Shown here one piece after another: positions 32,281 through 42,399 of a DNA stretch of 64,000 nt. Within the stretch, counting starts at the first letter, position 1. Every line of letters begins with the position of its first letter. The stretch covers positions 1,578,501 to 1,642,500 of the forward strand of contig JAYJMM010000032.1 of assembly GCA_037349105.1 (NCBI GenBank), read 5' to 3'. Under the pieces are notes generated by a model. It ran no database searches. It was not told where the DNA came from and saw nothing but the letters and a program-made list of their open reading frames with translations. The stretch is from Limnomonas spitsbergensis (Eukaryota > Chlorophyta > Chlorophyceae > Chlamydomonadales). A program made the position numbers and the translations under genes.

Positions 32281-35200
32281 TTACCAGTTCCTCCCCCCGT
32301 AGAAGCACACCACCAGGAAGATGATGAGCGCCAGCGCAATCACACAGATCAGCACAATGATCTTGATGCGGCAGTTCTGCCACCACATGGCGCGGCGCAG
32401 GCTCTTCCCCTGAGAGGGGGGGCAGGGAGAGGGTTCAAATCTGAGTAAAAGGGTGGGTTTCAATCTTAAGGGCTCCAGGCTGGGTGAGCAGGTGAGCAGT
32501 GTTGGATGTCGTGATGTGCTGGCAGAGGTCCGGTTTTGTGAACGCCCTGCGATGGCGCAGAGGGCAGCAGTGCAGCAGGCAAGGTTGCTGTCCTCCCCTT
32601 CAGAGGCGGGTCAAGGGTGGTTTAGCTAGGGAGGCCTCTCGATGCCCAGGTCGGGCAGGCAGGCAAGCGGGGCAGGCAGGCAAGGGGGGCAGACAGGCAG
32701 GCAGGCAAGCGGAGCAGGCAGGCAAGCGGGGCAGGCAGGCAGGCGACCGGGGCAGGCAGGCGGGCAAGCGGGGCAGGCAGGCAGGCAGGCAAGCGGAGCA
32801 GGCAGGCAAGCGGGGCAGGCAGGCAGGTAGGCAAGCGGGGCAGGCAGGCAAGTGGGGCAGGCAGGCAGGCAGGCAAGCGGAGCAGGCATGCAAGCGGGGC
32901 AGGCAGGTAGGCAAGCGGGGCAGGCAGGCAGGCGACCGGGGCAGGCAGGCAGGCAAGCGGGGCAGGCAGGCAGGCAGGCAAGCGGAGCAGGCAGGCAAGC
33001 GGGGCAGGCAGGCAGGTAGGCAAGCGGGGCAGGCAGGCAAGTGGGGCAGGCAGGAAGGCAGGCAAGCGGGGCAGGCAGGCAAGTGGGGCAGGCAGGCAGG
33101 CAAGCGGAGCAGGCAGGCAAGCGGGGCAGGCAGGTAGGCAAGCAAGGCAGGCATGCAGGCGACCGGGGTAGGCATGCAGGCGACCGGGGCAGGCAGGCAG
33201 GCAAGCGGGGCAGGCAGGCAGGCAGGCAAGCGGGGCAGGCGGGTAGGCAAGCGGGGCAGACAGGCAGGCAGGCGACCGGGGCAGGCAGGCAGGCAAGCGG
33301 GGCAGGCAGGCAGGCAGGCAAGCGGAGCAGGAAGGCAAGCGGGGCAGGCAGGCAGGCAGGCAGGCAAGCGGGGCAGGCAGGCAGGCAGGCAGGCAAGCGG
33401 GGCAGGCAGGCAGGCAGGCAGGCAAGCGGGGCAGGCAGGCAGGCAGGCAAGCGGGGCAGGCAGGCAGGCCGGGCTCCTTCCATTGCACTGTCAATAGTAG
33501 GACTCGTTGTTTGCTCCCATGAGGCAGGATGGCTGGCCGGCGCTTACCTTGCGCTGAAACTGCTCTGCTTGGTTCTGTAGCTGATCCGTCTTGTCCACCA
33601 GCAGCTCGATCTTCTCCCCCCGCTCCAGAACCTTCTCGATGTTCTCCATCATCACATCTTTCACGTCATTCACCTGCACAGGGACACAGCAGGTGGTTAG
33701 GGTTCAGGGTGAGGGTCTGAAGGGCTCCACAGCAGGTGGTTAAGGTTGAGGGTGAGGGTCTCAAGGGCTCCACAGCAGGTGGTTAGGGTTCAGGGTGAGG
33801 GTCTCCAGGGCTCCACAACAGGAGTTTAGGGTACAAGGTGAGGGTCTGAAGGGCTCCACAGCAGGGGGTTAGGGTTCAGGGTGAGGGTCTGAAGGGCCCC
33901 ACAGCTGGGGGTTGGAATTCAGGGTGTGGGTCTTAAAGGCCCCACAGCCTCTCGTCGAGATACAGCCTCCATGCTGTATCCAAGAGAGGACTTATGATCG
34001 GCGCCTCACAGCCAGCGGGCAGCCCACTAAATCTTGCAGACAGAACGGATTGCGACTCCAGGGTCTACCCCAGTCACTTTTAATCATATACCGTAGAACC
34101 ACTTTAGCTCCGCTCGTAATTAAATAATTATTGGGGTGCGCGGACATGGCTGCGCGCTAATATTAATTCAAAAATTGCCGCTGCGCGACGTGTCAGTCAG
34201 GTGCCCAAACAATTATTTTGGGGGTGCGCGGTATGAATTAAAAACAGCACTTTTTACAAAATTTTGCGCGCTAGCGCGCGACTGTTTGATTCGACGTCCG
34301 TGGTTCGACGTCCGATGGAGGATCTGGAGGATCAGGAGCAAGAGGAGCAGGTGGAGGAGGAGGGGGAGTGGGAGGAGGAGGAGGAGACGGAGGAGGAGGA
34401 GGAGGAGGAGGATGATGACTATGTTGACCTTTGCTGACCGTGTACCGGAGGAGGATGATTATATTGACGTCTACTGACTGTATACCTCAGGTGGATGAAT
34501 TTTGACTACCGTATTATGACTTTTGCTGACTGTGAGGGTGTTAACTAAGTATTGCTGTACTGGCTGAAAGTGCTGAACATTGACAGGATTCGAACTGCAG
34601 ACCTCAGGGTGGACTGCTAAGTTACGTAGTACCACTGAGCCCCCCGGGCCCCAATAGCCACACGTTTTCTGAGGCCAGGAATCGGCGGAGGAGGGGGATG
34701 ACGACTACGGAATGCGGGTCCTGCTAGCATCAAACGAAGTTGTAACTGAGTTTGACAGTACTGGCTGAAAGTGCTGCGCGGACGAAAATTTTAATTATTT
34801 CCAGTGATGCGCGATGTTTAATTAAATTTCGTGCTGCGCGGCGTTGAATTAAATTAAAATTTCGTCGCTGCGCGACCGTTTTTTAAATTCTTTTTGGGGT
34901 GCGCGGCCGAAAATTAAATTCTTTTTTTTTGGGGTGCGCGGAGCTTAAGTGGTTTTACGGTATGATAATATGATGGGACCAATGGGTGGACCTAGTCGCC
35001 TAGGCAAAGACGTGTGGCTTCCTTGATCCATGCCCCAGTGCGCAACGTTTTATATTTATTTACTTCCTTTGGCAGGAAACCTCGGCATCGTTGCTGATGC
35101 TGTGAAACCAGTCTCCAGGCTGATGCTGCTGAGACAATATGTAGGGGAGCTTGAGGGGGGGGCAAAAACAAAAAATATTGACCCCATCCCCCTTTTTTGT

Positions 35201-37075
35201 AGAGCTTAAGAAGAGCGTTCCATAGCTGTTTTTAAACTGTTTTTTGGCCGAGAGGGGTGGGAGATATGGGGGGGCAAAGTTGGGGGGGGATGGTCCCCCC
35301 AAAAATCCAAGATTTTTTTCCCTTCCAAACTTCGTATTTTTTTTTCTTGAGGTCTGTTGAGGCTGGCAGCGGCACCTATGTGTTCTCCTTGCCAACATGA
35401 GTCCATTTACATCCTAAAAGTTGCTTGAATTACCACATGCCCCCCTGCCCCCCCGGACTGAGGGTTTGGCTCCATTGGACACCCCCCGAAACCAGCTGAG
35501 TCATTCTTAGTTGACTTTTGGCATGTCATCACCTAACGAATTGAAATATACCAGTAGAAGCGCCTTGACAAGCTGATAAAAAAACACCCCTTACATGCCC
35601 TGTAATTTTGAAATTTGACTGCGATATTTGAATTTCAATGGGTTCCGGAGGTGGTGTGGGGTGGGTGGTAGGCTCGTTGGGTGCTCTTTTTTGGGGGGGG
35701 GATGGGGTCCCTGGCTTTTTTTTTGCCTCCCCTCGGGGGAGCTCACCTTTTTTTGAGTGGCTGCAAGTTTTGAGATTGCCTCCGGGTGGCTCATGCAGTA
35801 ATCCATGTGGGACTTGAGGCGGGGCCTGCGTGGGAGGGAAGGAGTATGCGTCAGCAAAGCAGGCATGAGGGCAACAACCTGCGGCTGCGTGGTAGGCTCT
35901 TTTCATTTCAGCCCTCCATTCGGCACATTTCCATCTTCACAACAACACAAAAAAACAGGTGAGTGGCCAAGTCTCTACTTTCTGCCCATGACCTTGCGAT
36001 CAGGTAAGCCAAGGTTTAAGACATGAAAGACGTCACAGGCCAATCCTGGAGATGACATTATCAGTCATAATCAAGAGACAGTACAAATAGTTCCGATGTA
36101 CTCGTTGCACCTCCCCCTGCAACAACCTTTTGGGCTCACCCAAAGCTCCGGTCCAGGCTATGTGCAGCTGCCGTCTGACCCTTCTCGGCGGCAAACTTTT
36201 CTTCAAACTCGTCCCGCACTTTTTCTAGGAAGGCAAAGGGGATCTGCCGTCCATACGCCTCGTCCGCCACCACCAGGTAGGCTGCGCGCATGGCATGAAG
36301 ATAGGCCGGAAAGGGTATGGATGGGCAAAGAATTCCGGAATAACGTGAATGGGCATGGCATGGGCTCCAAATGATTCGCACACAGGATCTAGCCGGTATG
36401 CATGAGAAGTAGTCTAGGCAGGCTGCATAAATGGCATGGGAAGTGGGAGCTTCATCAAGGACAGGAGATGAGAAGCTTTAATTTGCAGTCATGAGACAGA
36501 ATATAAGGTATGTACACAAGGGATCATAAGACAGATGAAAGGGGTCTCCTCTTGCATGGAGACACGGGAGGCGCATGGGAAAGGGCTTTCCTGTTTCCCC
36601 ATGTTCCCCCTGACCCCACCACAGTTTTTTCGCAGCCATTACGATTAGCCCTAATTCAACACCTAAGCTTCCCGACGACTTTAACTTACTGAATCCATTG
36701 TTCACGAGAAAATTGAACGTGTGTCTGTCGCACGCGATCGTAAACTTGGCCTCGGGGTTGGTGATCCGCTGAAGGCATTCGATAGCAACCGTGTTGAAAT
36801 TGCCTGCGTGTGCACAGAAGAGAGCGCCGTGGGGTTGTCAGAATTGGTGGAAGAGCTGGGCAGCAGGTGGGCAGCTACCCGTTGCTTACGAAAGGGCCAG
36901 CATTCCAACGCTCGTCTGCTTCTTACCGGAAAAGGGTGTATATTCAGCCAACACAGTGGTCTCCCGCGCGACGAAGCTGCATGAGAAGAGAAATGCGTGA
37001 TGGGACGTCAGCAGGCAGCGTGGCCTGTGCTTGCATACAGTACTTTCTAATAGATCACCTGTATATTAATGGCAT
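32281..37075 (-). CDS. VAMP72: VAMP72-type longin R-SNARE (218 aa, 7 exons)
   Basis: Vesicle-membrane R-SNARE of the plant VAMP72 family, which drives fusion of secretory or endosomal vesicles with target membranes by pairing with Q-SNAREs. Exons (minus order): 37075-37059, 36976-36927, 36803-36690, 36281-36140, 35825-35747, 33673-33548, 32409-32281, all with GT-AG introns. The lengths sum to 657 nt and every phase joins. Longin domain: residues 1-113, from [18 protein letters not shown], through [12 protein letters not shown] and [11 protein letters not shown], to [25 protein letters not shown] motif: about 130-190, with the zero-layer Arg at about 152 in [20 protein letters not shown]. Membrane-proximal MWWQNCRIK, then one C-terminal transmembrane helix (about 193-213). 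The length is normal for the family. Exon 1 is only 17 nt. Introns hold a 0.8-kb minisatellite (intron 6) and a TIR element (intron 5). It is divergent from a paralogue across 242 bp. Confidence 0.94.
32650..33475. repeat. GGCAGGCAAGCGGGGCA minisatellite in VAMP intron 6
   Basis: About 0.8 kb of (GGCA)n runs interspersed with AGCGGGG, AGCGGAG or GACCGGG blocks. It lies wholly between exon 6 (ends 33548) and exon 7 (starts 32409) of the minus-strand VAMP gene. The long Cys/Leu/Pro-rich and Gly/Arg/Gln-rich open frames across it on both strands are by-products. No splice-site-like unit is included. Confidence 0.95.
33685..33935. repeat. ~45-62-bp minisatellite in VAMP intron 5
   Basis: Four to five units with the landmarks CACAGCAGGTGGTTAGGGTT, CAGGGTGAGGGTCT and GAAGGGCTC, immediately upstream (in gene sense) of exon 6 of the minus-strand VAMP gene. 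It contains GGTTAGGG telomere-like words. Confidence 0.75.
34089..34962. mobile_element. ~870-bp TIR element (MITE / non-autonomous transposon)
   Basis: Terminal inverted repeats of about 25 bp at 34089-34113 and 34938-34962 match at 23 of 25 positions (consensus TACCGTARAACCACTTWAGC and on). The ends are flanked by TA, as for Tc1/mariner-type insertions, although the TA could equally be part of the TIR. Subterminal sequence on both sides carries repeated GGGGTGCGCGG and TGCTGCGCGA motifs in AT-rich DNA. The interior has a (GGA)n tract (34318-34415) and a tRNA-like segment, with no transposase. It sits in intron 5 of the minus-strand VAMP gene. Confidence 0.75.
34577..34649 (-). pseudogene. 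tRNA-like segment inside the TIR element
   Basis: On the minus strand there is an A-box-like GGGCTCAGTGGTA and, about 30 bp on, a B-box-like CAGTTCGAATCCTG, at tRNA spacing. The acceptor and T-stem do not pair, so it is not a working tRNA. A tRNA-derived SINE head or a tRNA pseudogene is the likely origin. Confidence 0.4.
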
Positions 37076-37317
37076 TTTATAGAAGCGCGATATACCGAAT
37101 CTGATGCGTTGTTTTGTGTACGCCCCTGAAACGGGTCCCAAGGTTTGAAAGGCGTCACACTTCCCGGTCGCGGTGTCAAGGCCCAGGGGCCAGGGCGCAA
37201 GAGAACACATACATCCGAGTCTGCCCGCGCCCTACAGCACAGTTATGGATCCATCGAGACTACAGCGAATAATCTGCAGGCCAGTATAGTCCTGATAGAG
37301 GTTGCAAAAGTCACACG
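37076..37317. promoter_or_regulatory. Shared 242-bp divergent promoter region of two VAMP genes
   Basis: The start codons of two head-to-head VAMP72-type genes lie 242 bp apart (37075 minus, 37318 plus). The interval has no repeat or open frame, so it must contain both 5' leaders and either a bidirectional promoter or two overlapping ones. I do not see a clear TATA box at the right distance. Confidence 0.65.
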
Positions 37318-40300
37318 ATGCCAATCCTTTACTCTGCCGTGTTCCGGGGGGTGGTAAACATTGCCGAATTTAGCACCATACCAGGAAACTTTAATGCTGT
37401 TGCGAATGAGTATTTGACCAAGGCCAGTCGGAACGATGGCAAGTACACATACGTTGTAGGGGGAACCACGTTCAACTTCTCCACCAAGGACGGAACAAGT
37501 GAGTAAATTAGGATGCAGCGTTTAAGGCTGACCTTGGCCGCGAGACTGGTCAACCATAATTGTCTATCAGTCTGCAATACCTCGTGGGTCCTCTCCCGCA
37601 AGGATTACCTATCTCCTACCCTGAACATTCGGCGCATGTCAAAGACCTGTAGACATTTCAAACTTTTATGCTCCACCCTGTCAGAATCTTGTAGGATTCG
37701 CCATGCATCTAAGCCCATCCCATGCACGACCAAACAACCACATGGCATCACATTGTTGCGCACATGGGCTGCTGTAAAGACTCGTATGCATCCACCCATT
37801 ATCCTTTTTGAAAGGACCAGGCAGTGCACGCTGGAAGAACAGGGAAATTCACATGGGTCACTCGCCAACCATGCAAACACGCGTGGTGTCATGTGCAAGC
37901 TACCATGCACTCAATGTGTCCCGCGTGAAAGAATAAACTAACGTCAATTTGAGGCAAATAGTGCAGCATGGGTCGAGGCCTGGCCATGACCATCAGACGC
38001 ATGGATCATGCAAATCAAGCGACGGCAGGTCCCTTGTGTCTCTTCTGACGCAAACACATCTAACACTAACGCTGCTCTTGACACAACTGCACCACCCTCC
38101 TGGCAGCGTTCCTGTGTGTTGCCGATGAAGCCTACGGCCGCATCCTGCCGGCAGAGTTCCTGGATAAACTGGCCGCTGACTTTGCTGCGGAGGTGGGGGA
38201 CAAGCTGCCCAAGGAGGGCGTGCGGGAAGGGCAGCTCACCGCCACATACACGTGAGTGGGGGTCTGAGGGAAGGGCAGCTCAACTCCATGTACATCTGAG
38301 TGGTAGTAAGACCGGGTGCTTCCTCTTTTTTACAAGGGGGTGGGTGTCAGGGTTCAGCCCTGCTCCTTAGGGACAGGAGGTGCGGCTTGGGTTCAGCCCA
38401 GTGCTTATTTGTAGCGGGCGGCAATTTATCTTCTGCGGGCCGCTGGGTGGCCATTGCTGGGGCGATGGGGACCAAGCCGTGATCGGCCTGCGGCTGGGGG
38501 CCCGAACAGCAGGGCTTGCTGCACCAGGTTCACCCGGCTGTAGGCTATGATGTAGCTGGACTGTAGCTGAAGGGCGCACAAATAAACACTGGCTTAGCCC
38601 TCTCCTTAAAAGCCGGGGCCAATGCGAGCAAATCTTGGTCTCCTTTAAGGCTGCAAGGCCTAGAAGGGGATAAATCTGGTAACCTAAAGCAGCAGGGCTT
38701 GTTGCACCAGCACCAGGCCCCACAGGCTGTAGGCTGTGAGGTAGCTGGAGTGCAGTTTAAGCGCACAAGGCGGTGGTTTCGGCATGAAACCTGGCGTTTG
38801 GTCACGGCACTGTTAGCCCAGTGTTGCTTTAATGCATCTTATGATTGCCTGAGCTGCATACGGCATGATGGGTATGAAGCTTAAAACAGGATACTGAACT
38901 TGCTACCTCAGGCCACGTTTGAGTTGTGGCATGTCAGTGGGCACTAGCTGGTATACCGGTACTTTCATAGTAAATGGAGGAGACAAAATATACATAGGGA
39001 TATACAGGTAGGGATATACAGGTAGGGGGTATTTTCTCGGTCTTTTCAGGCTTTGATATCTTCCGATTATCATAAAATTGATTTGTTGAGTTAACAGCCA
39101 GCTGCCTGCGTCTGTTCATGCATGAAGCACGACCTGCTCTGTATACCGGTACTTTCATAGTAAATAAGCTACTGGAGGATTAGCACCTATGGTACCGGTA
39201 CTTTCAGTGTGGTATACATTTGTTTATTTCAGGAGACTCGTATTATTGGTCAACGCGTAAGTCTGAACTCCATACATACATTACCTCTGCTTCGAATTGG
39301 CCATGTTGGCTATCATGCCCTCTCTTATCTGAAGAGGCTTTTGGAAGGATGCACTGACGGCGCCAAAAAATCCGATTGCCTGTGGCGTCTGCAGCAAGCA
39401 AAACTGTGACAAAATCTGATTGCCTGTGATTTTGCTGTAGCAAGCGCATCAAGCACTTGGTGGACCAGATCACGGCAAGCCCGGAGAACTTCTCCAAGAT
39501 CACGGCGGTACAAAACAAGGTGGGTTTAGGGTTTTGGCAGAGCTGGGGAAAGTGGGTGAGCTTTGCTTAAGGCTCATGAAGTAATGATGCAAACACTCGT
39601 TCTACAATGGTGACGGTAGACCGGTAGAAGTGTATTCTGTAAACCGAGAAGCTTGACAATTCATGGGATGTAAGGTCTTCAATAAATAAATGTTACACAG
39701 ATCACTGAAACAAGCGCTTATCCTGCAGTACTAGATGTTCCGCATGGTGCAAGTGCAATACAAGTACATAACAGCAGCAGCATTTTTTATGACAGCAACA
39801 GGATCAGGCGACAAGAACTTACGTTGCACACAGGTTTCTCCTCCCTGTCCATGACAGGATTCATGTGGCTGACACTTTTGAACAGCATCAGCAATATGCA
39901 GCAAAAGCAAGAACATTGTATGCCTGATGCATGCCTGATGCATGCCTGATGCATGCCTGATGCATGCCTGATGCATGCCTGATGCATGCCTGATGCATGC
40001 CTGATGTATGCCTGATGCATGCCTGATGTATGCCTGATGCATGCCTGATGCATGCCTGATGCATGCCTGATGTATGCCTGATGCATGCCTGATGCATGCC
40101 TGATGCATGCCTGATGTATGCCTGATGCATGCCTGATGTATGCCTGATGCATGCCTGATGCATGCCTGATGCATGCCTGATGTATGCCTGATGCATGCCT
40201 GATGCATGCCTGATGCATGCCTGATGTATGCCTGATGCATGCCTGATGCATGCCTGATGCATGCCTGATGCATGCCTGATGCATGCCTGATGTATGCCTG

Positions 40301-42027
40301 ATGCATGCCTGATGCATGCCTGATGCATGCCTGATGCATGCCTGATGCATGCCTGATGTATGCCTGATGTATGCCTGATGCATGCCTGATGCATGCCTGA
40401 TGCATGCCTGATGTATGCCTGATGCATGTCTGATGCATGTCTGATGCATGTCAACGTGGCTATAGACGTCCTGCTGGAGAATGTGAAACAGCATTATGTA
40501 GCACTGTTGCAGCAACAACATGGCACATTTGTTGGTCGTCAACGTGGCTGATGAGCAATGACGTCATGTACAAGGATATGTATCAGCATAATGTCACCCC
40601 CCGTAACAGCAACAGCATTTCCTGTTTGTTGCAGGTCCAAGTGGCCAAGGGTGTCATGTTGAAGAATATGGAAACCATGATGATCCGTCAGGACAAGCTG
40701 GACAGCATGGTGGACAAGAGTGATGGGCTGTTGGATGCGGTGGGTATGGGATTACAGATGCGCTGTTCGATATGGTGATTAGCAGGGGGTGGTACACCAT
40801 GTGCCAAGACATCGCACAATTTGTTTTTGATGGGTCACAGTAAAATAAATCCTAGGTGTTGACACAAATTCAACCAAAGCAATGAATACAATTGTAGCAC
40901 CAACATCGAAAAGAGTTATCATTCTGTCCCCTCGAGTGTCCCTGGAAGATTTTTTTATATTCAAATCCATTTTCCTTAATCCCTCGCCTACTGGACGCCT
41001 CACGCCCTCTTCTTCCCTTCACCACTGACATCTTGCTCCCTTACACCCTGACCCAACTTGCCCTTTTAGGCAAACCAGTTCCAGTCCTCAGGCAAGAAGC
41101 TGCGTTCACACATGTGGTGGCAGAACTTCAAGGTCAAGATTATCATAGGTGAGTAAGAGCAGAGCGCCTTCAGGCAGGAGGGCAGGCTGAGTTAGCTGGA
41201 GTGGTGCACGGGGTTAGGCAGGTCATCAGGTTGACAGGCTGGAGACAGGGTGAGGCAAGTTATCAGGCTGGAGGCAGGTTCACAGGCTGGAGGCAGGTTA
41301 TCAGGCTTACAGGCTGGAGGCAGGTCATCAGGTTTACAGGCTGAAGGCAGGGTGAGGAATGTTTTCAGGGTGTGGCAGATCATCAGGTTGGAGGCAGGTT
41401 TACAGGCTGGAGGTAGGGGGGGGGCGGTTTTCAGGGTGAGGCAGGTTATCAGGTTTACAGGCAGGAGGCAGGGGGAGGCAGGCACTTGGTCTGGGTCGGG
41501 ATGAGCCGGGATGGAGCGGATGTGACAGGTCGGGATAATGTTTAAACTCTGGGCCTGTCCCTCCCCCTCCTCTCCCTTCCCCTCCTCTAAAGTGTAAGCT
41601 GTTTTGAATTTTGAATTGAATTCATGCACCAACCGCTTCCAACTGCCCATCCCTCAGGTGCGTTGGTCCTCCTTATTGCGCTTATCCTCTTCAGTGCTGC
41701 CTGCTTTTCTGCTGTCGAATGATATTTGATTTTCCTCCAACTGCTCTCAACTGCTCATACCTCGGGTGCTGTGTTCCCTCTGGTTTTGGGCAACCTCTTC
41801 CTTGTCCTCTACTTTTCTGCCGTTGAGTCATTTGAATTTTGTGTATCCCCCATCTGCTCCCAACTGCTCTAACCTCAGGTGCTGTGGTCCTCCTGGTTTT
41901 GCTCATCCTCTTCCTGGTCATCTGTTTCTCGGCAGTCAAGTGCTTTGGGGGGGATAGCAGCCCTAGCCCCAGCCCCAGCCCCAGCGATCCACCGGCCCCC
42001 ATGCCCAGCCCATCCCCGGCCGGGTAA
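37318..42027 (+). CDS. VAMP72-like: VAMP72-type longin R-SNARE paralogue with triplicated last exon
   Basis: A second R-SNARE of vesicle fusion. Exons: 37318-37498, 38107-38251, 39441-39519, 40635-40739, 41070-41148, then a final exon, best 41879-42027 (245 aa) or alternatively 41658-41722 (217 aa). All phases join and all introns are GT-AG. Longin domain: residues 1-115 ([50 protein letters not shown]). SNARE motif: about 130-190 with the zero-layer Arg at about 153 (METMMIRQDKLDSMVDKS). Membrane-proximal MWWQNFKVKII, then the transmembrane segment GAVVLLVLLILFLVICF. The SNARE motif is less like typical VAMP72 than the neighbour's. Its first exon is 181 nt, exactly the sum of the neighbour's first three exons, so intron gain or loss separates the paralogues. 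The 41879 exon adds a Ser/Pro-rich lumenal tail. Confidence 0.9.
38224..38300 (+). repeat. Tandem duplication of exon 2 end plus donor
   Basis: The 3' end of exon 2 of the plus VAMP gene with its donor (GGGAAGGGCAGCTCACCGCC, then ACATACAC|GTGAGTG) is repeated 44 bp downstream as GGGAAGGGCAGCTCAACTCC, then ATGTACATCTGAGTG. There the donor GT has become CT. Confidence 0.8.
38951..39165 (+). repeat. 25-bp direct repeats 190 bp apart
   Basis: GTATACCGGTACTTTCATAG plus TAAAT occurs identically at 38951-38975 and 39141-39165, with a partial third copy (TACCGGTACTTTCA) at about 39193. It lies in intron 2 of the plus VAMP gene. Such spaced identical repeats may flank a small inserted element. Confidence 0.75.
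39366..39450 (+). repeat. Tandem duplication of exon 3 acceptor and start
   Basis: AAAATCCGATTGCCTGTGGC ... CTGCAG|CAAGCAAA (about 39366-39406) is repeated as AAAATCTGATTGCCTGTGAT ... CTGTAG|CAAGCGCA (about 39413-39450). The second copy is the acceptor that fits the VAMP reading frame; the first is a rival acceptor upstream. Confidence 0.78.
39918..40448 (+). repeat. 11-bp minisatellite, TGATGCATGCC, ~48 copies
   Basis: Near-perfect units of TGATGCATGCC with occasional TGATGTATGCC. It is wholly within intron 3 of the plus VAMP gene (39520-40634). The unit contains the palindrome GCATGC or ATGCAT. The long His/Ala/Gly-rich minus frames are by-products; 11 is not a multiple of three, so the three frames rotate. 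Confidence 0.97.
41215..41490 (+). repeat. ~27-32-bp minisatellite in VAMP intron 5
   Basis: Units with AGGCAGGTTATCAGGTTTAC and AGGCTGGAGGC, imperfect, in intron 5 of the plus VAMP gene. No coding content. Confidence 0.8.
41658..41722 (+). CDS. Alternative transmembrane exon 6a of the plus VAMP gene
   Basis: After a good acceptor (CCCTCAG) this 65-nt exon reads, in the phase set by exon 5, GALVLLIALILFSAACFSAVE and stop. It is a complete hydrophobic anchor. Using it gives a 217-residue protein, almost the same length as the neighbouring VAMP (218), and lacks the Ser/Pro-rich tail encoded by the 41879 exon. It is one of three tandem copies about 110 bp apart. Confidence 0.65.
41766..41872 (+). 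pseudogene. Degenerate middle copy (6b) of the transmembrane exon
   Basis: Homologous to the copies on either side. In the expected phase it reads GAVFPLVLGNLFLVLYFSAVE and continues to a stop at 41870. Its acceptor is CTCGG instead of CTCAG, so normal splicing to it should fail. The hydrophobic run is broken by Pro and by Gly-Asn. Confidence 0.6.
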
Positions 42028-42399
42028 AGTACCCGCTCCAGCCCCAGCAAGGTGCTGGATAAGATTGGCGACTGGACTGTGACGCGTGCCGTCCATGACC
42101 AGGCCAAGATGGAGGCCACGGCCGACGAGCCCTCCGGTTCAGCGAGGGACTCATACAGCATTGGATCTCAGGTCCCTCGACTGCAACAGTTTTGCAACAG
42201 TCCTGCAGCAGTCATGCAACAGTCATTCAAGGGCCTCCCAGTCCCGCCCTGTCCGGCTTCCAAAGCACTCGTGAGGCAGCTGGAGTGTACCAACGGGAGA
42301 GCCCTGCTTGAAGCTACCGCAGGGCCTTGCTGCTGCCTCACTGGCTGCATGAAATCCTTCGCTTGGGTTGTAACCAGGTCCAGGCTAAAACCTTAAGGC
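42028..42399 (+). other. In-frame open extension after the VAMP stop codon
   Basis: Directly after the TAA at 42025-42027 the same frame is open for about 120 codons and begins with coding-like sequence (KVLDKIGDWTVTRAVHDQAK, then MEATADEPSGSARDSYSIGS). A donor-like GGGTAAAGT overlaps the stop. Removing 24 nt (GTAAAG ... CCCCAG) would delete the stop and keep frame, but that is far below normal intron size. It may be 3' UTR, a readthrough tail, or an extra exon reached by alternative splicing. Confidence 0.35.

Noticed and set aside
32499..33580. Long Gly/Arg/Gln-rich plus and Cys/Leu/Pro-rich minus frames
   Set aside because: Products of the GGCA-type minisatellite, which lies inside a well-supported VAMP intron.
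34577..34649. Functional tRNA gene on the minus strand
   Set aside because: A- and B-box-like words are present, but acceptor and T-stems do not pair; kept only as a tRNA-like relic.
39731..40542. Three overlapping 190-250-residue minus frames of His/Ala/Ser/Gly repeats
   Set aside because: An 11-bp repeat is open in all three frames at once; it is intronic and not coding.
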